Source of the DNA: Odontesthes bonariensis | Lineage: Eukaryota > Chordata > Actinopteri > Atheriniformes > Atherinopsidae | Length of the DNA: 64,000 bases | Reading direction: 5' to 3' | Assembly: GCF_027942865.1 (NCBI RefSeq) | Contig: NC_134509.1 | Location: forward strand, 18,526,697-18,590,696 | Shown here: positions 9,760-29,300 of the stretch, piece after piece | How positions within the stretch are numbered: position 1 is the first letter of the stretch | Layout: every line of letters begins with the position of its first letter | Made by a program: the position numbers and the translations under genes | Notes under the pieces: generated by a model | What the model saw: the letters and a program-made list of their open reading frames with translations, nothing else | Database searches by the model: none | What the model was told of the DNA's origin: nothing

Positions 9760-11614
9760 GTGAAACGCTAGTTAGCATTAGCATGTTTCCTTTAGCTTCG
9801 TACCTGTCAAAACAGCTGTAATGACAGCTCACATTTAGTGCCGTCAGCCCTTTTTCACCACCGTGACATTGTCAGGGAGAATCGATTTACTGTTGTTGTA
9901 GCTCAGAGGTTGTTTTGCTCTCCGCCGGAGTTGGTTGGACTGTATGCTAACCTAAGAAGTGAAGATTAACGTCAGATAATGAGGAAATTATGTCTCAAAT
10001 TAAACGATTGCAGCGCAGTTTTTGTTCTAATCTCAAACATTTCGTGTTAGCTGTGGCTTTTTTTTCTTCTTCTTTTATTTGGCAGGTTAGGTGCTCGTGA
10101 GGCTAACAGTGGAGAAAAGTGTTTTTTTGGATAAACATAAAATAGGAAAACCTCCCTAAATACCGAGAGGTTTTATTATGAGTATCATAGTAGTTTGTAG
10201 TTTGGATCTGCTTTCACAGTCCATTAAAGTAAAGAAAAAGTTAGAAGTTAAATATGTTGTGCTCTTATTTATTTACTTCTTTTTATTTCGTTAAACTTAA
10301 AGCATTAAAGGGCTGTGTTTTCAGTACAATAATGTGTCATTACGTGTTGTGTAATGTTGATTAATCACATGACAAAATGACGACGCCCATGGTAAAGAGA
10401 ACGTTCAGTAACAAAAGAAACAAATCAAACACAAAGACATTCACATAAAACAGGCACAGAATGTGTTGGGATGAATTCCACCTTTTATTTAAACTGACTA
10501 AGACTTGGAGAATTGATTTTCAGTGTGCTTTGTGTGTTATGCACACTAAAAGCAGACCTGAAATAACAGCCAGTCATTTGAGCTTAATATGGTCTGAAGC
10601 ACCAGTCCAGTAGTGCTGCTACATCATCACATGGTTACGTTTCACTATGGGCTTTATAGAGCAACAGTAATGGATGTTTGTCTCAGCCAGAGAAGACAAT
10701 CCTTCTTTCTCATAAAAGATGCAGTTATGAATGTTACAGGAAACCCCAGAAATGAACCTGAGCACAGAAGTATAGAGAGTGGAAGCAGAAGCATGTCTGA
10801 AAGTAATCATATGAGGCTTTAAATGTCGTGGCTGCAAGGAATTGTGGGACAGAGTAATCTGTTTTCCTTTCATGAGGGATGCTCTGTTGTTTCCTGTTCT
10901 GAAGGCGATAATAACATTCAGAGAATTCGAGTGCACCACCTCGCCACAGGGGTCCCCCAAGGTTCAGTACTGGGACCTCTTCTCTTTTCCATTTCCACCA
11001 CCTCACTGGGCCAGATCATCAAACCACGTGGCTTCTCATACCAATGCTGACGATACCCAGCTCCATCTGTCTGTCCCAGCTGACGACCATACGGTCTCAG
11101 CACGAATTTCAGACTGTTTAGTGATGGATCTACAGTTGCAGATTTGTCACAGAGAAGAAGAAATATAATTTAAAACATTATGAGGAAAATCGGGCTGAAA
11201 GCAACACAGCTGCTGGAGTTTAAAACGGGAAGGACAGCAGTCAGAAAATGAGGAACATGTAGATGAGTTAAGATCATGAGGAGGTCTGAAGATGACGGCA
11301 GGTTTATCCTGTTAAATGAACTCTTATTTTTGTTAATTATCACGCTGCTTCTACATTTCGTCTCAGTTTTTGTTCCATATGTAATGACACACTGTAATGT
11401 GTCACATGTACATCTGAGGTTGGATTTACCTCATTATAAGACCTGCCAAGGACCTCATACAGGAGGCCATACTGAAGGAGAACTTTCCTTTTCACGTGGC
11501 TGTAGCTTGGGAGCTGAAGTTGTACTTGTTGTACAGCAGTCAGACATTCCTCAGTCAGGTGAAAGTGTTCTTTAGCCCCTCATTAAACCTCTGACTGCCC
11601 CCAATCTGTTTCAG
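9760..11614 (+). other. Presumed intron 1 of the S6 kinase gene
   Basis: There is no coding content apart from a LINE fragment near 10915-11155. The rest is AT-rich with no recognised motif. Confidence 0.4.
10915..11155 (+). mobile_element. LINE reverse transcriptase fragment
   Basis: The plus-strand reading contains [18 protein letters not shown], then SLGQIIK, and in the next frame [18 protein letters not shown]. These are the conserved reverse transcriptase blocks of fish L2/CR1-clade or Rex1-like LINEs. The YADD catalytic region is split by a frameshift, so this is a dead fragment. Confidence 0.8.
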
Positions 11615-11615
11615 G

Positions 11616-19407
<7,792 letters not shown>

Positions 19408-21804
19408 AGAGGGAATCGGATGAACTTTTTCTGTGGTGCACAGTAAGTGTTGAGGTCTCTGAAAACCCAGAAGCATCAGAGGAAAGCTCACGTGTGCTTC
19501 TTTCCTTCTGTTTAGTGTGTTAATAGATACTGCCTGGGCATGTTGTCCCACACCTGCTGTTCATCATGATGCAGACCCCACCTGGTCAGCATGAAGCCAC
19601 TTTACTCAGAAAGCTTTAGTTTGCAGCTCTAACACGTCTGCACCTGGAGTTCTGTCACATTATGGCTCTGATTCACACATTTTCTATCATTTTGGTCACC
19701 GACGGCAGTGAAAGAGCCACAGTTTGTCTTCGCCAACCTGCCGTCATCGAGGTCGGCTGAATGATGGCTCGACCGGTCGCCATATTTCACCCCGTATGTG
19801 CCCGTGTGTTTAATCACAGCGAGGAAAGTCCTGATATACAGTTTTGTGTTTAATTAGTCCATCAGAGGCTGACATTTTAATTTGAGAAGCGACGAAGGAT
19901 CGCTTGATTGAAGTCTAGATTCTTTTCCATTAAAGTCTGAAACTGACCTTCAGCCGTCAGGATGCCAGGTTTCCATCTTCAGGCTGAACGGCCTTAAAGA
20001 GGGAACGTTGTGCTTTTGGGATTCTTCCTTTTCCTTCTTTGTGTTGTGTTTGGGTTTTTTATGCGAAGTTATCTCCCGCAGAAGCAGCCTGAAACGCCTT
20101 GTTGTTGTTCAGTGACATCGCTGTGAAACACTCTGGTGATGAGCAAGCAAAGAAACAGCAGCTGTCTCACAATCAGCTGACCAATCAGAGCAGACCGGGC
20201 CTTTCAGGAGGCGGGGCCTTAAAGGGACGGGAGCGAGCGCGGAGCTTTTCAGTCAGAATGAGTCGCATTGAGAGAGAAATTATATTGTTTCTCAACATTA
20301 AAGCATGCAGAGCTCTTCTGATAGACCTCCGAAATATATATCAATAAGCTTTAAATCATATCTATGTGCTCTTTATAGTAGAAGTGAGCCGTTTCATGTA
20401 AAAATCTACTGAATGAGACGCTGCATCGCACATTAATTTACTGGTGAATGTCAGATTTGATTAGTTTGATAATGGACGACTTGCATATCTGCTGCCAAAG
20501 TTTTTCATGAACTCATCGTCATGTTGTTCACATGGACTAATCACACGTCAGTACAGTGCACTTAATCAGAGTTTATAACCCATCGATACAACCGTGTGTT
20601 CACATCAATCAGTTGGGCGTTCAGTCACGGCCAGCTGTTCAAAACGGTGCTCTGAGAAAACAAAAAGCTTTTATAAAAATCATATTTTGGGTTATCAACA
20701 AAAGCTATTTTTACACGAGAAGCAAACCGTGTTGGTGCGAAGGCATCACAGCTGTAACAGCTGGATCCTCTCACTGCAGCTTCTCTAAAATATGAGCCAG
20801 CAGCAAGCTTCACCGTCTTATTACAGGGAAGTCACCTCAGAGAGTGAATATGACAGGATAAATCATGAAAACAAGCTTCTCTTTGATTCAGAAACGTCTC
20901 CAAACAACCTTTAGTTTCTGTTTTTCTTCCTTGTTCTGATGCATCGATGAGACGTGCTGCTGGGAACAGAAACAGTGGCCTGAGCACCGACTGACGTCGG
21001 GAATAATGGTGACGGATCAAACTGAAGCGGCGTCATTTCACCTGCTTCTCAGAGCGAACCTTCGCTTTAAGTCTTTCACACTGAAATACCAGCGTTTAAA
21101 AACCAGTTTGTTCTGATAAAACCAGGCCCAAAGGAAGCTAAATGCAGACGAACACGAGTAAGGAGAGCCGTGAAAGTGTGGAAAGATCCAGCATCAAACC
21201 TGGTTCAGTCCACAGAGACGCTGGTTCCTGCTGGATGAACCCTGAAACTGACCCGAGCAGAACCTGCACCATCCGCACCGTGAGGCTCATGGGTCAGATT
21301 TTAAAGGATTTGACGCCTGGAATAAAAATACTTTACACAAAGCTCTCCCAAACAAACTTCCATTTTTAGTTTTAATTTATTTCTTATTATTTTTTTTAAA
21401 GAAGTCGACCTGGTTCTGTTCTGAGCAGCTGGAAACATCTTGTCACGCTTTCGCCCTCCTGCTGCAGTCTGTCGGACGCACAAACGCCACCGTATTACTG
21501 GCGTGTTTCCACACTGTTGTCATGCAGTCATGTGCATTCTTCTCCTGTATCTGCAGGAATAACGTATGAACTGTGGTAAATCCTAAAATATGCAGCTTGG
21601 CAGCAGAAACATGGTTGAATTGTGTTGTTTTCTATATTTATTTCCATAATTAATAATAGAGTGATATATATTAACAGTGTTAAAAGGACTCTTTGTCTCT
21701 GGGTTTGTACAGGAAAATAGGATTAAATAGATTATTTTTGTGATCATTGCTTACGTTTTCTCTTTGTTGTGCTCCTTCTAACAGATGAATGTATGAAGAA
21801 TAAA
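19408..21804 (+). other. Presumed 3' UTR and 3' flank of the S6 kinase gene
   Basis: No coding exon follows the TAA at 19405-19407. AATAAA occurs at 21321-21326 and at 21799-21804. The latter is followed by GT-rich sequence (TTCTGGTGTTCGTGTCTT), the better cleavage context. A consensus donor-like GTAAGT at 19443 leaves open a 3' UTR intron. Confidence 0.4.
21799..21804 (+). terminator. Candidate distal polyadenylation signal
   Basis: AATAAA followed within 45 bp by a GT-rich stretch. It is the most plausible end of the S6 kinase transcript, 2.4 kb after the stop codon. Confidence 0.4.
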
Positions 21805-21829
21805 AAGGATTTCATTGCTGAGTTCTGGT

Positions 21830-22849
21830 GTTCGTGTCTTACTTTGATATATGATAGAAATATGAAAGTGGAAGCATGTGAATGGAAGCTCTAACTGACC
21901 TAAAAGTCTTTAAAAACTCCTCTTTGACTCGTTAGGAGGAAGTGTCACTGACGGTTTGCAGAGCTGGTTTCAGGCTGCTGATCGACAGGAAAGTTTATTT
22001 AATCTGAAACCGCTGAGAAGTAAAGACCTGAACTCTAACTCTGAATGAGACCTTTAAACATGCATTTAAACATCATCTGTCTCTGGACAATGTTGGTGCT
22101 TTTTCCTCAAATTTAGAACACAGACTTTGACTTTATGGATTGAATTTTATTAGATTTATTTACTGTTACATGTGTGCAGATATGTAGAATATTTAAAACA
22201 TTTTATTTTAACATTAATAACTTAGTCTTATCTTAGTCATTTGATCTATTATTCATGTAAATAAAAGGCACTTTGATGTTGATTCAAACATTAAACTTTT
22301 TGTGAAAGTTGAATCTTTTATGACAGAAAACATCATAAAATCATTCATTAAACCTCTTTTACATGAATTTCCACGTATTTTATGGAGTTTTGGGGTTTAA
22401 ATGATTCTCAGTTTGCTGAACAGAGTCAGTTTAATATCCTTTGCATTTAAAAGTTATTATTATTATTATAATGCAGTTTTTAAATTCTAAATCACGTAAC
22501 ATTTGTTCTCTCCTTCAGGCCATAAAACTGACCTCTAAAGATCCAGGATGAGATGTTCATTTTCACTAATGATGATAATAGTTATGACACAAAAGCAATA
22601 TAAAACAGGAAGTAATATAAATTAAGTAAAATAACAAATGTATTTCCACAGAAAACTCAATCTGGTGCATAAACAACGTGGAAATGAGGATCTATAAATA
22701 TTCAGTCTCATTACATTTCATTACCTCAATAAAAATGCTTAAAAGATGTTTATTTTGTGGCTAAAATCAGCTGCAGCTCATCTGTAAACAAAGTTATATG
22801 AACCTTCACTCCTCCTGCTGCTGCTGATCAATCTAATTTACTCTGATTT
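21830..22849. other. AT-rich intergenic, nothing recognised
   Basis: Low-complexity A/T with no gene, repeat family or RNA recognised. Confidence 0.5.
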
Positions 22850-23429
22850 ATCTTAATTAGATAATGGGCGAGTTAACTCCTTATTATCGCGTTAACTCAC
22901 TAATTTTTTTCATCCACGATAAATATTTTATCGCGCATTAATGCATGTTTTCTTTTTGTTGAAAAGAAAGTAATTGGCGGATCCACCAAACATGGAGAAG
23001 GGTACGGAACATTTACTCGCCCATTTTCATTTTAAAGTTCTTCCAGACGGCGGAGTCGACAGAACCAAAGTCATCTGTAAACACTGCCAAGTTGAATTAT
23101 CTTCTCACCGTAGTAGTTCCAGTCTAAAATATCACTTAAAGGCAAAACACACAACTGATACCAGCTAGTCATTCAAGGAAACAGACAGTGGAGCGAGGCT
23201 TCTATATAAAAACTACAGAAAGATGCTGATGTTAAAAGTGTGTTTGCACAACAAATGTTATGGCACTTTCATTTATATGGCAGCACATTTAAAACAAAAC
23301 TAAATGCTTAAAGCTATACACTACTTTTTAATTCATTTTTGGATTTTGCGTACAAATGCGATTAATCGTGATTAATCAGGGAAATCATGTGATTAATTAG
23401 ATTAAACATTTTAATCGTTGCCCAGCCCT
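22850..23429 (+). mobile_element. hAT transposon relic with BED zinc finger
   Basis: The frame 22974-23168 (64 residues) is a BED-type zinc finger: VICKHCQVEL, then SSSLKYHLKAKH, giving the C-x2-C...H-x4-H pattern of hAT transposase N-termini. The right end GTTGCCCAGCCCTA (to about 23429) is the reverse complement of the TAGGGCTGGGCAAC terminus known for fish hAT elements. A matching left terminus is not clear. The catalytic RNase H-like and dimerisation domains are absent: after codon 64 there is a stop and only about 260 bp remain. This is an internally deleted, non-autonomous copy. Confidence 0.7.
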
Positions 23430-24553
23430 AAATAATAAACACGCTGTCAGTCTTATTATTCTAATACCTTCTTCCTGCTGGTTTGAGCGCTGCTCGTTTC
23501 TCCTGATCAACACATGCCTGGAGGGTCCAGAGACGCTAACACAACTGTGTTTAAAAGGCTTTTACAGACCACAGCGACTTTAACGATGACTCAGGGCCCG
23601 CAGAAAACAAAACAACTCACACATGTTCTTCATTTTCACTCTGAAACAAATCCAAGCTTTGAAACGCTTGTGTGAGTTTGGGTATTTATTATCTGCTCAG
23701 TTTTAACTCAGCTTTCCCAATCTGTTCTCCTCACACAGGCAGCGATGGAAATGGAGCAATTCCCTCTGCAGCCCTTTGCTGCTGTGCAAAGAACTGCATG
23801 AAATTAGAAACATATACTCTATAGGAGGGCCTTTATTGTGAATTAGAGCCTCTGATCTTCATATTGTGCTGGATTCATGACTGAAAACAGCAGGGATGCA
23901 TCACAACATCTCTAACGTGCTTTGCTGCCATTCTCTTTCCTGTTTGTCACTAACATGTGGCGTCTTACTGATATTCTGTCCCTCACTCGGGTGGCTGTTC
24001 GCTCTCTGCTGTCGCTGCTCCTGATTGCGAGATAACCTTTATTCGCTGAATCACTGATTCAACCTCCGCAGCTGGACTTGTGTGCAGATAAGAGCTGCTC
24101 TTGTATATGATGCTTCCAGCAGACACAGAAAGAAAACTTTCTGCCTATGCAAGAAGGAAAAGGTCAACCTGGAACAACAGCGAGTACAAGAGTTTAACCT
24201 GGTTACTTTACAGAGAGGAACAGGCTGAAACTCACACTGAGGAATGCGTTGGATGTGGGAGCTGGAGCTGTTATATGTCATCTGTCTTTGGTTTCTACTC
24301 AGCCGAGCCAATTTGTGAGGAAAAACATGCCTTTTTTTTAAGCTCAGTTGCGAAACGTACCACTCCATTTTGCTTCAGTGGAAAAATAAACAGTTGCGCA
24401 ATCTTTTTCTTAATGAGTCTAAAATCTTTTTTAAGATTTTGTTGACTTTGAAAGGAAACATAGGCTGTATTGTTTTCGTGTTTCCGTGCATGTTTTCTTT
24501 GTGCAAGGCATAAGAAGACTGGCTGTACAGTATAATGTAGTACCATCCTCTGT

Positions 24554-24567
24554 CCAGCAGGGGGCAC
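24554..24567 (+). promoter_or_regulatory. CTCF-like motif
   Basis: CCAGCAGGGGGCAC fits the vertebrate CTCF core on the plus strand. It lies about 2.75 kb beyond the S6 kinase polyadenylation signal. Confidence 0.6.
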
Positions 24568-24919
24568 TGCTCAGCCACTGCTGTTCTATTTTACAGTTTT
24601 TTTATCTCTCCATCTTTCTCTTATTTGACATGTTCCTTTCTTTCTTTAATCGCTCTTATTTTATCTCTCTCTTGTTCCTTTACCTTTCCTCAGACTCTTA
24701 GAAGCACCTCTTAATTCCTCTCAGTTAGATCCAACAGAAAGACACGGCGGGTGGGCGTTTGAGATCCACTTGTTGCAGAAAATCACTTTACACAGTCTGC
24801 ATTACCTTCACACTTTGCCACATCAGTGAATCAGAGGTGAACTGTAATTGTACCCATTTAACTCATTATTTTCTCCCTTTTTATCAGTTATGCACTGTGA
24901 GAGTTTGACTCATGTTTAA

Positions 24920-25003
24920 ACTGCTTAACCACACAGTTGTTAACACATGGTTTAACTGTGTGGTTAAGCAGTGTGGTTAACTGCTAGATAACTGCTAGAT
25001 AAC
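24920..25003. repeat. 19-bp inverted repeat plus adjacent 11-bp tandem repeat
   Basis: Arms 24920-24938 and 24954-24972 (core CTGCTTAACCACACAGTT) are exact reverse complements around a 15-nt loop. Immediately after come two tandem copies of AACTGCTAGAT followed by AACT (about 24979-25003). Confidence 0.9.
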
Positions 25004-25299
25004 TTTTCTCTGGAAACATAAACCCTTGTCGTGCACACCAGAGTCCTGTAGAGTAATATTCAAGAGAGATAACATCCTGTCCCAGAATACAGCCCACTGA
25101 CGGCAAACTTTGGAACACTCTGCATATTCTGGCAGCGGCTCACCTAAAGGGAGTCTGATCTGGCCCATTAATGCTGACTGGACTTGGCTCAGGATGACTG
25201 CATACATTTGAACCTGTCTGGGATGAGAATTTCACTGGGTGCACAGAGGTGTGGAGATGCATTTGGGCAAGATATATTGACCTGATTCAGGTTTAGCAC

Positions 25300-25549
25300 C
25301 TAGAATCTGGCCACAATATTTGGGCTAATTCCACCATTTATAGACACATTAAGATGGATAGATCTGTTTGTGATTTAGGAACTGGACCAAACTTACCTTT
25401 TACTTAACATTCGATCTTCTGATGGCTGAATCTCTGGGCATTGGCCAATGTTTTGTGCTTTTGGAGGAACTCACAAACATCTCCATCAATACTGAATGTC
25501 CAAGAATGCACGAATAACAATTCTAAATAAATTTGATGTAACATGATAA
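25300..25549 (+). repeat. 250-bp direct repeat, copy 1
   Basis: Begins CTAGAATCTGGCC and ends GTAACATGATAA. By eye it is the same length as the second copy at 26126-26375 and differs at one base (TTTAGG against TTCAGG). Its function is unknown. Confidence 0.92.
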
Positions 25550-25555
25550 CCATTA

Positions 25556-26125
25556 TGTTGTGGAGAAAATGAGTCGAATCCCGCGTTGGTCAGCCGTCCA
25601 TTGGGGAGTTTATTGAACAAACTGTCACAGCAAATATGCATACAGAATGTACAAAATGTCCGACGAGCTCATCTTGTGACACCCTTTTATACAGTTTTAT
25701 CATAACAAGTGTACGTGGCCCTCTCTGGAGGCGCCTAGCTTTCGCAGTTTATCATAAACACGCTCATTCTAACTATCAACAATATTCATATGAACCAGTC
25801 AACAAGGCCCAGGATGTAACTAGGCCAGAAGTCATGAGCATGTCATGACATCCTTCTCCCACATAGTCCCCCCTGAAATCACTTATCAGTGATTTAATAA
25901 AGAAATAATCTAAAATGAAAGAAAATCATCCCACATAGTTAATTAAGAATTAATTAACATAATCAACACTAAATTATTCTAATAATTCTACAATATCAAT
26001 CAACGGGACCATTTTGAATAAATGAAAAGGAATATATATATGTGTACCCGAATCACATTAAATGATTAAATTAAATTAAACGATATTGAATTCACCAACA
26101 CTACAAGTTTTACATTGCCATCACA
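25556..26125 (-). mobile_element. Solo LTR of a retrovirus-like element
   Basis: The unit begins TG and ends CA on either strand. Read on the minus strand it has a TATA box (TATAAAAGGG, 25691-25682). AATAAA follows about 70 bp downstream (25614-25609), and then a U5-like segment ending in CTCCACAACA. This is the U3-R-U5 order of an LTR. No primer binding site, gag, pol or env is next to it, so it is a solo LTR. It abuts the second 250-bp repeat directly and is 6 bp from the first. No short target duplication is seen. Confidence 0.65.
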
Positions 26126-26375
26126 CTAGAATCTGGCCACAATATTTGGGCTAATTCCACCATTTATAGACACATTAAGATGGATAGATCTGTTTGTGAT
26201 TCAGGAACTGGACCAAACTTACCTTTTACTTAACATTCGATCTTCTGATGGCTGAATCTCTGGGCATTGGCCAATGTTTTGTGCTTTTGGAGGAACTCAC
26301 AAACATCTCCATCAATACTGAATGTCCAAGAATGCACGAATAACAATTCTAAATAAATTTGATGTAACATGATAA
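26126..26375 (+). repeat. 250-bp direct repeat, copy 2
   Basis: Near-identical to 25300-25549. The flanks beyond both copies differ (GGTTTAGCAC before copy 1, TCAACGG after copy 2), so the shared block is sharply bounded. Confidence 0.92.
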
Positions 26376-29300
26376 TCAACGGTTTCTGACTTGCATTTCA
26401 GTTAAACTGTTCTGCTTTGCTGTCAGGATGGATTCTGTCTCTGAATGAAACTAAGTCACTTAGACAAGAAATGGGAAACCAGAAGGTTCTCAGTAGGTGG
26501 CCAAAAGTACAGATGCTGCATATTCATATGCAGTTTTTTTTTAAGAAGACAACAACAATGGCTTTTCCCCCCCATGTTAAAAACAGTTTAAAACAGCATG
26601 GAAGTAATTCATATCTACTGATTCATTTATCCAGAACCCAAACTGTGACAGCAACTTTTAAAAAAAGTTTTAGTTGATCTAAATTTAAGTTAAAACGCCA
26701 CAAGCCTTTTCAGAAGTTTATTGAAAAAAGAAAAAACATTACTTCTGTGGATTTTTAAACAGAAGGTTAACTGTTAGACTTCAGCTCTACACTAGTGTGA
26801 CATTTTAAAAAGTAATCAAATTTTCTTTCATGCTGAGAATGACCAGCTTTGCACCACTTTAATTTTTTATTTTTAAAACTTAAGCTACAACTAGCAGTCT
26901 GTTAGCGTAGAGCATAAAGACTGGAAATGAGACAGTGAACATTACTCTGCACTTTACCCAAATAGTTAACTTTGCCAAGAAAAAAAAAAACATGCAAACT
27001 AACTTCCATACCAATATGTTGATGTTAAAAGAACCAAAACCTTACTTAAAGAGCTAACAACAGAAGCTGCTAAGCTAACGTGGTGCTAGCTTTAGCTTTC
27101 ATTTAGCTTACAGACCAACAAGCATACTTACCCATCAAATTGGCATAATATCAAACTCAATGTATTTATGTTGAAAAATGTTAATATTTATTTTCCTTGT
27201 TCTCATAATAAAAAAGACAACATGACTTTTAAAGCACTTTATAACCGGTGGTGGATGTTGTTTGTATGTTGCTGTTTAAAGTGCAGCTCTTCAAATAGTT
27301 AGCCATAAAAGTACTAAAGAAAAAAACATTTCCATATGTTTTTAAACAGATAAAAACAAAAAAAGAAATTTAAAACAGGTTCTGGGTCCCAGGTGATTTC
27401 TGGATGAGCCTCCAACCTCCTGATGGGAACTTTTTCTGCCTTTTAAAACAAGTAATCAATCCATTCATGAAGTATCATTAAACTATATCCCTCTGTGAAG
27501 CCATGATTATGAAAAATGAGTACAAACAATCGTGATTAATAATTGTTTCTGTTAAATTTCATGCTACTATTGTACTATAAACCCACTAATAATTTAGTCA
27601 TTCTAATTACTCTTAGAAAGAATTACAGACATTTAATGGAAATTAATACAGGAATATAGATTGATTGAAAACTGCAGATGCCAGATATGACATGACAGGT
27701 GTGCAACAAGATGACGATGCAACCATGACCACAATGAATTTAGAATAATTGCGATTCCGGGATTAATTGTTGATGTGACAAAGCAAACCTCAGTCCTGCT
27801 TAATGATATATTAAGACCTGAGGATATATTAAGACCTGAGGCTGCCTGTAAACACGTTGCATCCGGTTGTGCCGGCAGCACCTGAGCCTACAAGTCAGCA
27901 GCATTTATTTTCAGCCCTGGCCCTAATCTTAAGGTTTATGTCGAGCTGTGTTGACAAAGAAACGCTCCTCAAATAGCACATTAGCATTCAGACTCACTTA
28001 ATAGTCAACTGAGTGTCTCTGAGGTCAGCTCTCAGTGGAGCAGAGCATGAAGTAACAGTCTTAGTGAGGATGAAAGTTTTATTCCCATCATAACGACTGG
28101 TGTTAATGCAAATTTCTGCCATTTATTTCCATTAAAATCTATATCTCTGTCCTCATGAAAATAACATTCTAATGAGGATGCCTGAGCAGCTACTTTATTC
28201 TGAAGTAATGAGGTTAAAAAAAAGCCGAGTTTTAAGGTGGTCAAAGTCCAACTGTTAAACACTGACGGTGAAGGCTTCTGTCTCTTCACACAGCGATCCT
28301 GAAACCAGGAAACTTATCCACTGAAATTCCTCAGCTACTGATTTAGGCTTTTTTTCCTGTAACTGTGACATGAATAGTTAAAACCAGTAAGCAGATGGGA
28401 AGGAGGTTTGCCCAATTACTTGGCCACATGTTGAATGTTTTTCACTGCAGCAGAGGTGTTCTTCCACTGAAAAATGAATCATGTCGGCAGTGTAGCTGTT
28501 ACTGGGGTCAAACAGGGAGGTTTATCTGTTGGGCTTCAGTCACTGGGTGATCTATCAGTATTTTATATTTAGCTAGTGGTTTTATTTCTGTACACGTACC
28601 TAAAACAAGTAAATAGTTTAAAATAAAACACTTAAAAAGGGTTAAATCAAGGTTGAAGGCTATAGACCCTGATAATATTCAGAAATGTTGTTCCTCGGCC
28701 AATTTGGTGTCATGATTATATCAGAAATAAAAAATTTTGTCCTTTCCATTTATCTTCAGTAATTGAAGATATACTGTATTATGTCTGTTTTGAAAAGGTA
28801 TTTTCAAAGAATCACCTTTCCTTATTGAATAAAAGCTGTTTTATATGATAATGCTCTCAGCCTTGCCTCATGGGATAAAAAATAATAGTTTAACCGTCTT
28901 CTTCAGTGTGTTTTACAGGATGTTTACATAATGCTGTTCTGTCAAAGCATGTGGCATCTAATGATGATGCAGCGATGACCTGGTTGTGTGTTGTTTTATG
29001 CAGGCAAACATCATCTCTATGGAGTATCTCTGTGTTGTATCAGTTTTACAATCAGGTCTGCTTCAGAGATGTTTAACACTTTCTTGTTGGGTTTAAGAAC
29101 TAAAACGACTTTTTTTTTAGGAAAAGATTGTGTTTGGGTTTAAAAACTATATCAGGAAATTTACACCTTTTTTCACCATGTTTAAAACCACTGAAAAACT
29201 CCAGATGGGAGAATTTTATCATATATTCTTCAAGTTTTGTGGGTCCCAGGTCAGGTCTCAATGCACCTTTTATTTTTCTGTTTACATTCATATATTTTTA

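Larger units (their letters stand above)
23430..25299. other. Intergenic, regulatory motif and hairpin only
   Basis: No gene recognised. It contains a CTCF-like motif (24554-24567) and the hairpin and tandem repeat at 24920-25003. Confidence 0.45.
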
